Positions 47,441 through 59,034 of a stretch of 64,000 nucleotides of DNA are shown here, in pieces. Each line of letters starts with the position of its first letter. The stretch's first letter is position 1. Source of the stretch: Chlorokybus atmophyticus (taxonomy: Eukaryota > Streptophyta > Chlorokybophyceae > Chlorokybales > Chlorokybaceae); NCBI GenBank assembly GCA_009103225.1, contig RHPI01003369.1, positions 512,068 through 576,067 of the forward strand. The letters run 5' to 3'. The translations under genes were made by a program, and so were the position numbers. A model generated the notes under the pieces. That model saw only the letters and a program-made list of their open reading frames with translations. It did no database searches and was not told the DNA's origin.

Positions 47441-49043
47441 TTACGCGATGGGGATCTCCTCAATCTCCGCCCCCTCGCGCTCGACGGTGACGTGCATGGG
47501 TCCCTTGCCGTAGTGGTAGATGCCGCGGGCGGTCTGCGGGGCGAACAGCATCGAGGCCATGCGGGCGTACACAAGGGCAGCCATCGTCGCACCCACCAAG
47601 TAACTGCGGGTGAGAGGGGAGTGAGTGAGTGGGTGGTGTGTGTGTGGTAGTATGACTATGGGAGAGAACAGAGGCTTACCCGCCGATGACGTCTGCGGGG
47701 AAGTGCCAGTTGTTGCGGATGCGGTCGGCGCCGACCCACCCGGCCCAGAGGACAGGGACTGCGTACAACGTAGCACAGTCAGCATGACGATTGAAAGAGT
47801 CAAGCATCATGCATGCAGATGCACACGCGTGTTCGGGTAGGTCTGCATGATGTGATGTGTATAGAGGTTTGAGATGGTGGTGCTTACAGAAGGACAGCAG
47901 GTGGAGCAGCTGCGAGACCTGGTCGCTCCAGGCGATGGACGCTGCCGTGTTCAGGTACAGCACCTGGCATTGCAAACAGACAAGTAGTCAGAACCATCCG
48001 GCACAGGACCGCACAAGCCAGCTTATGTGTCACGTTGCATACCGTGTAGGTGGCCATGGCAGCGGCGATGGCAGCGTCCTTGGACGGGAATGACTGGCGC
48101 TCCCATGAACCGATAGCTGCAAGAGAAACACACTATGGTCAGCTGGTTGTCGGGCCACACATGCACACACAAGTGCACGCATGCCCGCATGACGCACTTA
48201 CCGTGGGTGCACTTCTTGGGCGTGAAGGCAGCAGGCAGCTCTCCATCCAGGCAGGCGCGCACAGCGTTGGGACGCAGCCACCCCACCTAACCACACACTC
48301 ACGAGTCAGCCTCACTCCCCCAAGCCAAGGACTGCGTTACACATATCACCCTTCCCTCCCCTCCCCCTCCAACTCACATAGTTCTTGGCGAGCATGGTGA
48401 CGCTCCACGTGAGCACCAGCGCCGTGACGAGTCCCAGCGCCAGTCGCAGCGCCCTCATCGACGCGGCCTCCCGGTGGCGGGTGCCCCACAGGCCGGACTC
48501 GACGAGGACGTGGACGAGCAGGACAGGGATGAGGAAGAGCCAGTTCCAGGTGGGGGTGACGGCCACGTCGTGGACCTCGTGCCAGTGGTGGGCGTCTGGG
48601 AGAGAAGGAGGAGTTGGCACAGTCACAAGCATGGTAGGAAGTGACACCTCTTTGCAAGACGGACACAACAGAACTGCTGTGTCACATCAAACACGCACAC
48701 ATGCATGCATGCTTGTGTGCATGTGCATGCACACAACGTACGCACACACACTGGCTACGCATGCGCATGGCATGCAAGTGTGCGTGAGTTCGTCTGCTCA
48801 TGACAGGATGCATGTGCATGTGCATGTGCATGCGCATGCGCATGCTTGTGTCTGTCTCTGTGTACCAGCTGGGTAGACATCGCGCAGGTACGGGTCCCTC
48901 TTGGTGTAGAAGTAGGCCCAGATCCACGCGGCGAAGGCGAGGAGGTAGACCCCCCAGTCTAAGGTGCGGGCCCAGGTGGCCCAGTCGGCCTTAGTGCGCT
49001 CGCCCAACAGGGGCTCGCGACGCTCATCGCCGGGACGAGCCAT
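47441..49043 (-). CDS. PAP2-type lipid phosphate phosphatase with altered motif 2
   Basis: Seven exons (49,043-48,866; 48,595-48,378; 48,286-48,202; 48,116-48,043; 47,963-47,888; 47,758-47,680; 47,603-47,441) join in phase to 290 residues. Several hydrophobic helices are clear (LDWGVYLLAFAAWIWAYFY; NWLFLIPVLLVHVLV; LALGLVTALVLTWSVTML). Motif 1 of the PAP2 family (K-x6-RP) is present as KNYVGWLRPNA. Motif 3 (R-x5-H-x3-D) is present as RIRNNWHFPADVIGG, but with Asp before Arg in place of Ser. Motif 2, normally PSGH, reads PSKD, so the expected His is missing. Active members strip phosphate from phosphatidic acid, diacylglycerol pyrophosphate and similar lipids at the ER or plasma membrane. This copy may be inactive or use another chemistry. 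It is divergent from SKI8. Confidence 0.9.
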
Positions 49044-50630
49044 CTCTCGCAAACTGAACGAAACGAGACAAGACAAGACAGGCCACAAGGGTAAGAGATC
49101 ACAATGGGGTGAAGTGCAGCTACACACCACAATGTTGACTGACTGGATGGATGGCTTGCATGCACAAGAAGCAGAGACAGACGCAGACAGAATGACCAGC
49201 CATGCAGCTGTCTAACTGCAAGCATGCATGCATGCGTGGCGTTATGCAGCTGTCGGACAGCTGCATGTTTGTATGCCCTTGTTTCTCGAGCTATTCCCAG
49301 CCAGCACGCATGCACATAAACGACTGTTTCCTACGCTGGCAAGACGCAGTGTTCACAGAAACAAGCAGGCAAGGGGGGGACGACAAGGAGCACACAACAG
49401 GGGCTCAACCCAAGCACTGCTAAGCTTGCTACCCGGCTGTGCCTGGCCAGAGCAGCCCAGGCAGAGGCACCGCAGAACGAGACAACAGCCTGCCTGCCTT
49501 AAAGATGGGCCAGCAGACAAGGAAACGACCACAACACCCACACCGACGGAGCAACAAAGTAGCTAAGCTGGCACAAAGACGCTCACGCGTAACAACAGCA
49601 CCGATAGTAGCGACACCCGCAACAACAACAGCCACAACCACCACCAGGGACACGCACCAGATCTCCCCAAAGCACAAGCGCAAGCTGAGGTTGCTGGGGA
49701 GGCACACAGGAAAGGCCTGCCAACGTCAATCAAAGTCTCTCCCAATGGGTTTGTGGGGTGTATATATAAGTACATGGCCTTTTCCACTTTGTCCCATGCA
49801 GCCAATCCCCTGTGAGAGACTGCTCTCAATGCGGCGCCGCATCAGTCAGTGACCGGCGCGTCGCCGCATCAGACGTGGCACGGGGGTGCATAGTGGATAT
49901 GGCAACTCAGACTTTAGTCCTCAGCAGGTTGTTGACAAAACCAGGAAAGGTAAGTTCTTTGTTAGGGAGTTGTACTGTGTCCTCATTCGTTTGTTTTTGC
50001 TGCGGAGAGGTGATGGTACTACGCCCATACCATTACGACTGGCCAACCAACTAACGAAGCCATGCATAGCAAAAGGAGGTAATTTGAGTGAATGATGAAA
50101 GAAGGGAAAAGAAAATCTCTTTCACGCCCCGAAGAAATTGTTGCCATTTCGCGAACGCGTTAACGCGAGGAGGAGATCTATTGCACTCTGCCACGTGAGC
50201 TGCCTGCCGGTCCAACCGATCGACGGCTGTGCTTGCATCATCTCAGTCTATCGACGGCCCGATCTGTCCTAGACAGCATCTTCTCGAAGGATGCTGGTTT
50301 CTGCGCGTGTTTCGAGCCAAATTGTTGCGTGTATCTGCCACGTCGGAACTGACGCCACCTTCGGGCACCAGAGGTCAGATCTGACACGGTCGTAGGCACT
50401 TCTGGTATTGCGCTGCAGTGGGATCGCCTGTGCCGCGATACACAGGGTTTATGTACAGCGGTGTACAGGACTAAAGGGTACCCAGAATGAAGTACACATG
50501 AGATACCAAATGTAATCAAGATACCGTCTGTTGCATACAGTAGTAACGTTAGTCTGCCTCCGGCGGCGGCGGTGGTGGTGGTGTGGGCGGAGGTGAGGTG
50601 GATGTGCATGGTGTATGCGTGCGTGGAAGC
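49044..50630. promoter_or_regulatory. Spacer between divergent PAP2 and SKI8 genes; no gene seen
   Basis: Both promoters must lie in these 1.6 kb. A TATATATAAG sequence occurs on the plus strand near 49,761, too far from the SKI8 ATG to be assigned. A hexanucleotide-like GCATGC cluster is at 49,200-49,240. No coding region is supported. Confidence 0.35.
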
Positions 50631-52888
50631 ATGCAATTGAAGGTTGCGGCGCGGGTGGAAAACGCTCACGACGAAGGGGTATGTGTATGTGGGTTCTTTC
50701 ATACGATGGTGGAGATTTAATTGGCTCAGCATGCGCAACGTCTATGCATTGTACATTTTTAATGATTTAACTGTTATTAAATATAGTCATATAGATATAA
50801 GGCGTTACGTGACCTGTATGTTGAGAAATGATATACTTGAAATACATGCTAGCATTTCGCTTCAACGTCACTGGGTATGCGCAGACAGCAGTGATGAACC
50901 GAGAGTGCACGCATCCAACTGCTATCCTTCATGCATGCGTAACGCCATCGCCTTGCACATTTTGTGTGTCTGTATGTACAATCTTTCCTCAACAAGAGAA
51001 GCTCTATGTGTCGTATGAGCGAGAACGCATTGTCCAACCGCACAATATGTCACAATGTGCACCTGTTTTGCTTTCTTTCATGCCAGATCCATTATGGCAA
51101 CCCGATGTGCGCATTACCCACATACAACAGCAGCTACACACATTTCATTGACTCACCATCATGTCACATCGTACTTTGCTTCCGCCTAACACCGCAACCC
51201 AACACACACACACACACATCTCACGCGGCATCCCGACATTCAGGTCTGGAGTGTTTCTTTTGGCGGCGGCGACTCCCTCCTCACCGGCAGCGTCGACGAG
51301 ACCGTCAAGCTGTGGGACATCCCTGCTGTCTCAATCTCAGAGGGGGGAGAGAAGAGCGATAGTAAAAGCGACAGTAAAACAACAACGTCGTTGGGGGTGA
51401 AGCACACGTACACGGGGCACTCGCTCGGGGTGGTGTCGGTCATCACGCACGCGGAGAAGGACCTCGCGGCCACGTCGGCGATAGACTCCGTCGTGAGGTG
51501 AGAGGAGGACGGTTGTGATGTGTGAGTGTGGGTGTGCGTGTGCATGTGCGTGTGTGCACGTGTGCGCGTGCGCGTGCGCGTGCGCGTGTGTGTGCACGAG
51601 AACGTGTTTTGTGCACGTGTTTGCGTGTTGGTCTGTCTGTTTGAAGGAAACCGCCAGGCCTACTCTTTGCTTTGTTCTCTGTGCGCGTGCAGAGTGTGGG
51701 ACTTGAGCACCAATGAAACCAAGGCCACTATGGAGCTGCCGCCCTCGGAGGCGTGGGCGATAGCGTTCAGCCCCGATGGCCGCCACATCGCAGTGGCCGG
51801 TAACACAAGAAAGCAACAACTCTCATACTTGTTGTGTGTGTCACTAGCCGTGTCATTTTACAATAAACATACGCTTTGCGGCGCAATGACAACTCGCAGT
51901 ATGCGCATGGACGCATGCTTGTGTGCAAGCACGTGCGTGTGTCAACACATGCACACGCACACATGCATACATATCACGCACGCCTGCACATATCGGTGTA
52001 TCTGCCCGTATGCATCAGGTGGCAGCAGCGAGAGCGTCACAGTGTGGGACGTGTCCGACAGCAAGCAAGTGGCTCACCTCCCTCTCCCCCCCTCCTCCTT
52101 ATCCTCCGTATCAACAACAGATATTGTGAGGAAGAACTCCAACCGCGTGCGGCAGACGCGGTTCGTGCTGTCCGTGGCGTACAGCGCGGACGGGCGGCGG
52201 CTGGCGTGCGGCGCGATGGACGGGACCGTGTGCGTGTACGACGCGGAGACGTGGGAGAGGGTGGGGGAGGTGGGGGGACATCACCTGCCGGTGAGGTCGC
52301 TGGCGTTCACAGCGGACTCAAAGTGAGTGTTGGCACGCCCGCATGCATATAAGCGTGTTTGTGTGCGTGCACCTTTGCATCCACATGCACAGACGCATGC
52401 ACTGGCACGCATGCTCCAACCTATGTACATGTGGCAATATGTGTGTGTCCTCGTGCGCGCGCGCACGCGCACCACACACACATGTGTGCGTGTTTGTGTC
52501 TATGCACATATGCTTACTTCTGTCTTCGTGCAGGACCCTGTTGACGGCATGCGACGACATGCACCTCCACATGTCGGACGCCGCCACCGGCCACCCCATC
52601 GCTTCTCTTGCCGGCCACTCCTCCTGGCTCCTGTCCGTTGCTGTCTCATCCACCAAAGCCTTGACGGGTTCCAGCGACCGCAGCGTCAGGCTGTGGGACC
52701 TGACCACGCGCACTTGCGAGCACGTGGCTAAGGAGCACGCCGATCACGTGTGGGGAGTCGCGTTCTCAGGGGATGAAAGGAGAGCGGCGTCGGTATCGGA
52801 TGATAAGAGCGTTGTGGTGTACGATGTGGTTGATAACAAGGGTGTGGGTGACAATGACAACAAAATCAATGAGATGTCGGTGGTGTAG
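50631..52888 (+). CDS. SKI8: SKI8 / WDR61 / VIP3 WD40-repeat protein
   Basis: Five exons (50,631-50,678; 51,244-51,497; 51,693-51,799; 52,019-52,322; 52,534-52,888) join in phase to 355 residues. The short exon 1 reads MQLKVAARVENAHDEG and runs directly into VWSVSF, matching the ENAHDD-IWSVAW start of this family. WD repeats follow: GSVDETVKLWD, GHSLGVVSV, DSVVRVWDL, FSPDGRHIAVAG, RFVLSVAYSADGRRLACGAMDG, GHHLPVRSLAF, GHSSWLLSVAVS, SSDRSVRLWDL and EHADHVWGVAFS. A beta-propeller of seven blades is expected. In plants and animals this protein works in the PAF1 transcription complex and in the SKI complex that feeds mRNA to the exosome. Insertions in loops (a Ser/Lys-rich stretch after the first repeat and LPPSSLSSVSTTD in the middle) make it longer than the usual 305-320. 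A strong hairpin follows the stop. Confidence 0.93.
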
Positions 52889-52916
52889 CCCTTGATAGGT
52901 TTTATGTTTCTTCATA

Positions 52917-52963
52917 TCTATCTGGCACACACCTCTGCGCAGCAGAGGTGTGTACCAGATAGA
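52917..52963 (+). repeat. 21-bp-arm hairpin 28 bases after the SKI8 stop codon
   Basis: TCTATCTGGCACACACCTCTG is followed after five bases by its reverse complement with one mismatch. It lies within the expected 3' untranslated region. Confidence 0.85.
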
Positions 52964-53942
52964 CACCGACTGCATCAATTGAACCGAAGCCACTGTTGGT
53001 CGTTGCCAGGACATAGCACAGGATTAGTTCATTCTGGGTACATCATGTGCATGGTCACACCATTTGTTTCTTGAAGTAAATCAACTGCGGCTGCTATTGC
53101 ATACGCAGTATTGAAGTGACATCCCTTGACACTACACTCTACTGTATACAACTGACCTCCTCACTCAAAAGTGTCCCAATTGCGGTATCTGGTTGTAGTT
53201 CAAGAAACACAATGGGGGTGAAAACTCTACACATCACACAAACAGCCCACTGTGTTCACTCAGGTGAGTGCGGGTGTACAGATTAGTGTCATGTGCAAGG
53301 TTCGTCTTGTTGCACGCTAGGGGTTTGGGCCACCCCCCCTGCGTGCTGTTGTTGTCATCTATATTATCATGTCTTCGTCTGATTGATCCTTATATGCTTT
53401 GTGTACTCCGCTACTAGAGGCATGGGTGTGAATGCATGATGTGCATAGTGCATAGCATAACGCAAAAGTTCTACCCTAATTTGCACACACATGATGCAGC
53501 TTGCATCTTTTGTACATATGCAGGTGTAGATGGCAATGGTTGAGGCGTATGCTGCTCACTACACACCACATTGTTTGTGTCACAGTCCAAACGACACAAT
53601 CACTACCCAGGATGAGTCCAGCATGATTCAATTACAGTCATGGGTCCTAACTGTGAGTAACAACCAAAATTTGGCCTACTACACATGAAGTTCAGCTCAG
53701 CAAGAATTGGCCTGATGCAGAGCGCAAGGTCCAGCTCCACATAACCACTTGAACATGACTATGCAAGAAAAATGTGCCCGCCCTTATATTCCTCTGCATG
53801 CATGTGTGTGCTACTGCGGGTGCCCTATGCATAGACAACCAAGCGCATGCAAGCAGCACACACGCACCAATGCGGCACAATTGGCGTGAGAGAAGCTTAA
53901 TATTGTTTACACAAAGCACTGCATAGAGCACAATGTCTGCTT
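52964..53942. other. Intergenic between convergent SKI8 and eS28; no gene seen
   Basis: No coding region is supported. Both 3' ends lie here. Confidence 0.6.
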
Positions 53943-54784
53943 TCACCGCAGGCGCCTGGCCTCGCGCTCTGACTCCAGCAACGTAAGGATGTCACCTAAG
54001 AGCACAAAGCAACTGTTCTACCACAAGTTCGACACCAACATTGCAACACGTTGATAGTGCGTTCTGACTGTGGATGCGTCAATGCCAAAGAGAACGCAAA
54101 CCACACAGCAACCGCTTTCGTCATGGGCTGTTGCTAAACCATGCACGAAATCAATATGGCTGTGTAATTGTGTAACTGGATGGCGCACATGGATGTGTGG
54201 TTTGTGTAGAAGCACATACCTGGGTTGACCTGCCTGTACAATCAATGCGTGAAGGCAATGTGTTTACGTGCACACTCAGTTACTAGTGATTCGCGTAAAC
54301 TGACACACTGATGGCCCATGCTGCTTGGGAACTACACGTAAATGATAATGTCATGACGATCGCCAGTAGTATGCTGTTGAAAGGAACAACTTGTGACGGT
54401 AAACAACAACGTGTTTGGTCTGTGACGATGCAACTTCAAAGTAGCTAAACCGAGTATGAACAGACTGCAATTGAAAGCCGCTTGTGAGGGATATTCATTT
54501 GTGACTACCTTCGCGGACGGGTCCCTTGACGTTGCGCATGATGAGGCGGTTCTGATCGTCCAAGAACTTGACGCGCACCTGGGTGACCTGACCTCTGCTT
54601 CCCGTGCGGCCCATCACCTTCATCACAATAGCCAGCTTCACCGGCGCATCCTGCAACACACAAGACAACGTCTCAACCCTTGTCTGGAAGCATCCTCTGC
54701 TCCCCATAACACCCGCTCCACCAAATCATAATCCCGACGACGTATATCTCCCCAAGGCAATGACGCATCCAGCTTCCTCACCAT
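53943..54784 (-). CDS. RPS28: 40S ribosomal protein eS28
   Basis: Three exons encode 65 residues, the normal length. The first coding exon is only the start codon (54,784-54,782), followed directly by a GTGAGG donor. Exon 2 (54,650-54,509) reads [20 protein letters not shown] and continues through QVTQVRVKF to VKGPVRE. Exon 3 (53,995-53,943) reads [17 protein letters not shown]-stop, the invariant C-terminus. The protein sits in the head of the small ribosomal subunit near the mRNA exit and contacts the path of the message. A telo-box lies about 100 bp upstream (54,882-54,890). It is divergent from the F-box gene. Confidence 0.96.
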
Positions 54785-55100
54785 GACTTCAGCCGACGAC
54801 GACCACGATGCCCACAAAGACAACGCCCGCGCGGCGGCGGCGGCAGCGGCGGCAAGAGCGGCGGTGACCAGAGAGGGCGGATTAGGGTTTCAGCCGCCGA
54901 TTTGCGCTGCAAAGCAAACCAATGCCCGCCTGCAGTCATCGCTCTGCAAGTACAGCGTGCAACAGTCAGTCCAATTTGGACGGCTGAGATTAGGTTAGAT
55001 TAGGGCGTTTCGGGTTCAGAGTTGGATCACTTGGCTCACCTGGGTTCGGTTTACGCTCAGCTTGGGCTCACTGTTGCACCTCAGGGTGCTTGTCTTCCCT
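54785..55100. promoter_or_regulatory. Divergent promoter region, eS28 / F-box, with telo-box
   Basis: The start codons are 316 bp apart. TTAGGGTTT at 54,882-54,890 is AAACCCTAA on the eS28 strand, the telo-box common in plant ribosomal protein promoters. TTAGGTTAGATTAGGG near 54,990 is a weaker related cluster. Confidence 0.6.
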
Positions 55101-57114
55101 ATGGCGGAGGGGATGGCGGAGCTATGGGGGGCAGCGGCGGCGCGCCGGGAGAGTGAGGGTAGTCTTAATGACGAGGATCATACGGAACTCCTTCCTGCCA
55201 TGCGTGTGAGTAGCGAATTGTGCAACTGCACACAGCTTGGACGCTGAAGCTGTGAGCTGCTGTCTGCTCAGCTCACAGCTGTGAGCAACCAAGCCGTGTG
55301 CAGTTGCAGCTGGAAGCGTTGGCCACTGATTGTTGAGCAGTCTCAAGCCATTTAACATTGAGAAGCTTGGAGCTAGTTGATTGTATGTATGTTCTGCAGG
55401 AGTCCGTTGGTCCGTTTGCTAGCGACGAGCCACTGCTGCGGGCGCTGCGTGAGGCCAAAGGCAAACTGCGGTGGGCAGGTGCTTGTTCATCTTAAGTACA
55501 CCTCAAACACCACCACATTGCACGTAATATCCCGCCCACAAGACAATCAACCTCTCCATCGTACGCTCGTCAGAGTGTTCTTCACCTTGAACTGACACGG
55601 AAGCATTCACGCTTGAGGTTGATGACGTTCAAAACCAAAGTTCAGGGTGGTCCGGCAGGGTGGTGAGAACTTTTGTGTTCACATTGCCATAAGAGCATGG
55701 CCATGCTCATCAGTGGCAACTCGGTCATTATATCAACAAAGGCAGTTGTGCCATTTATTCACAGCAGCAGTGTTTGGTTATGGTTATGGTTATTGAGTTC
55801 CCTAGGCAGAGGCAAGCTGTGCACCCAGTCAGCTGCTCAGCCTGCCATACAACCCGCAGTCAGTGGCTACTTCCGCGACCAGATCCTGGCGATGGATGCC
55901 GCATGCGACGGCTGCCAGCCGCCCTCGCGCGCTGCCGACTACCTGCCGCACCCGCCCACAACCGCCGACGTGAGCATGGACAGAGGCGAGGCAAGCGCTT
56001 CTGTTGCGTCGAGTGATGAACTTCTTGAAGGGTCTACGGTCCATGGTTCTCAAAATCAACAACCCCAAGTAAGCAAATACACCTGTTGTCTACCAGATGC
56101 GGAGCCTGGCTGCCTATCTGGCAGGCGTACATGTCTTCATATCGAAGACACTAGCAACAATTTGAATGTGATATTTGAATGTAGTGAGTTCTACATTGAC
56201 ACCATACACCACCAAGAAACAGCACTCCCCTCTGTTTTTCCCGCCAACCACTGATCATAATTGTTTGAAGACTGACACGGGAGAGGTTACATCTTGCACA
56301 ATGCTGCAACTGATTAGGCTACTTGCAGGTGTTTATGGCCTTGCCCGAAGCGGCTATCATGGCAGTGCTTGCGCTCTTGGAGCACCGCGATCTCTGCGCA
56401 GTCGCGTGCACGCACAGCTACATGCGGCAGCTGGCATCTGCCGACATCTTGTGGAGAACCCTTTACCACAGGCAGTGGTCGTCCAGCTCCGGCCCGCACA
56501 AGTGCACGCTGGCTTGCAAGCTGAAGAGCACCAGGAGACGTACGATGGTGGAGGTGGCCAACGTGACTGTAGTCAATGTGCATGTTATGGAGGATGACTG
56601 TGGTGAAGCGATCAAGCCCATTCAAGGTTTTGACAATGAGGGTTTGCGGAGAGAGACCTTTGCTTGGAAGGTCGCATTCGCCCAGCGCAGCCTTGCACAA
56701 CAGCAACTGGCATGCTTCAGATGTTCAGGTAACATGCTACTTTTGGCGACATAAACAGAGGTGACCCATGGCATGCTCACCATGCCAACTCTGCAGCTTT
56801 GTTTGTACCTGTCGTATATGGCTTTCCTTCGGACCCACTTGTGGCCAGGTACTTTGCGTTCATAGCGTGCTACTATGGTGCGACAAGCTGCTTGGCTGAC
56901 TGACTTCTTGCCTTGCAGGATGCGGGCTGGGCAGTGCTACTTGGGAGGGGATGATGTTGGCGGTCACGATGCGGTGTGGTGGTGTCCAGGTTGCCGCATA
57001 GGCTTCACGAGGTGGCCGAACCACAACTGGGCGCGGCTGTCGTCGGCATTGGACCACTTGTTGTCGACAGTAGACAGGTTTGCTGCCCTGATACCCCAAT
57101 TTCCTTTCATATGA
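55101..57114 (+). CDS. F-box-like protein
   Basis: Six exons (55,101-55,205; 55,400-55,478; 55,806-56,068; 56,329-56,728; 56,797-56,848; 56,919-57,114) join in phase to 364 residues. The first about 150 residues are low in conserved features, with an acidic start. Exon 4 opens with FMALPEAAIMAVLALLEHRDLCAVACT and LASADILWRTLY, which fits an F-box (LP...I...L...DL......C....LA....LW). The rest may bind the substrate: YGFPSDPLVARMRAGQCYLGG followed by WWCPGCR. F-box proteins bind SKP1 in SCF ubiquitin ligases. The last exon could instead splice at 57,077; reading on gives a stop at 57,114, which I chose. It is divergent from eS28. Confidence 0.7.
55221..55308 (+). repeat. Two-tier hairpin in intron 1 of the F-box gene
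   Basis: Outer 20-bp arms (55,221-55,240 and 55,289-55,308; TGCAACTGCACACAGCTTGG and its complement, one mismatch) enclose inner 12-bp perfect arms (55,248-55,259 and 55,269-55,280; AGCTGTGAGCTG). Confidence 0.8.
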
Positions 57115-59034
57115 TAGAGAGTAGCTATGCGCTTGTTTAGCAGCAGCCCTAGCTGGATTAAAGAGACATGACATGTCCAGTGTATGTCGATAGTGTACAG
57201 TTTGTCCAGGCCTGGCGTCACCCAGCAGCGTAATCCTGTTACAAAAGTGGCGCTGCTGATAGGTGTAAGCCAGCTGGCGAGGCTTTGAGTAAAAGCAGTC
57301 AGTAGGCCAACCATTGTACGCACGCAACAGAGGGTGCTTGGTATCGAGAAAGGTGCACGCAACAGGCAAGCATTCACCCAATGGAAGTGGAGCACAATGC
57401 CGGCTCATCTCGCCACCCGCATAGGGTATAGCATGGGTCGGAAGCAGTAGAGACAAGCAGCATGCAAGCAGGTTGTTGTGCACATGCATGGTCTCAGCTA
57501 TAGGCAACACATATCACACCAGACCAACACTCATTCCTAAATGACATGCGCGACCACCATTCCAAGGCGCTTGCATGCTACCCACCCTCTACCCCCCACC
57601 CCAACCCCAACCCCCGCGCGCGTCAGTCATGCGTGCATGCCATTGCCGGTGCTTGCTCACATCCTAGTGTATTGATTGTGCATGGCAGTGTGAGGTGTTG
57701 ATGTCAGTGTCACATGTCTAGCTACAGTCGTTGCCCATGCGTTAGCTGGCGTTTGCATTGCATTGCAAATTGCAGATATAACTTGCAAATGCATTGCAAC
57801 CTTGAGTCTACATGTGCCGGTGGACAACGATGAGTCCATGCAGCAGCAGCAGCAGGCCAACTCGCTTCGCACCGTCACTCGTGCCCTCGCTCCCAGCCTT
57901 TTGCCAACAACCGGCGGCCATGGCTCTGACCGGAGTATTGTGTATTGCGTAATGGCTAAGGTTGCGTCAGCTTGCCAACTCCTTAAACTCTATTACCGTT
58001 GACACACAAGTGTTCGCTGTCGGTGCTGTAACCATACCTAACGGCCACTAGGCCAAACCGTACACAACAAACCGTCACGGTTGTGTGAAACAACCCTCAA
58101 CAAACTAGTAGCTACCAGCATGACGGGGTACTGCCCCGTAAGCGAGCGCTGCGTCTACCTCAGTAGTCAGAGGGCCTTGAGCCACATGACCTCATCCCGA
58201 TACCGCGGCCGCCGCCGGAGCTCCTCGCACCAAGATAGCCATCGATGGCGATCGCCTGTGCCCGCTGCAAGGCGCATGCCACGTGCTGATGGCAGATGCG
58301 GATGAAGCCCTCCCGACGCCGTGGCTTCGCCCCGCGTGCTGTGGCGATGTGGCGCGCATATAATCACAGCACGTGCTAGAAGTGCTCTCATAACGTCCCA
58401 TGCTTGTCCATCGCGAGCGGGTAGAAGGCGTCTCCCGCCGGGTGGTCATCATTCTTGCATCGCTTGTCAACTGCATGCGCGTGTAACCCAACACATGCTA
58501 TGCATCACATCCTTTCAGGGGCCGAGTCTTAATTGTGGCAGCACCAACGAAATCTTATCTGACACAACTTCATGAGATATTGTGGAAGTAAGCACTTACT
58601 CGTATGTTCGCATCCTTGGAAGCGATAAAATGTCCTCGCAACTGAAGTTGGTTTAACAATTGACTAGATCGAAGCACTAGTAAAACCATCTCAATGCAGC
58701 CAACGAGGGTACAATGGAGTAGCACCCCCACCATCCGCATACTGTGCTGCGTGCCCAGTAGTACATGTACCCATTATTGTGACAAATGACAAAAGGTTGG
58801 GCACAAGCACAAAATGCAGATGTATACACAGTTGCAGCACGGCAGGTATGTGGTGGAAGAGCAGTGCTGGACACAGCAAAGGGAATAGTACTCAACTCCG
58901 CTCTGTGCATTGGGCTGCGTTGCGGTGGGTAAGGCCATCCTCATAGTGCACAGTCTCTTGTGAGCATATGCAGGCTTGTGCAGGTGCCTTGCCTGCTGGA
59001 TGCAGTGAGCTAAGTGCTCGAAGCTTCTACAGCT
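57115..59034. other. Intergenic between convergent F-box and MARVEL genes; no gene seen
   Basis: No coding region is supported. A CCCCACCCCAACCCCAACCCCC run lies at about 57,589-57,616. Confidence 0.55.
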
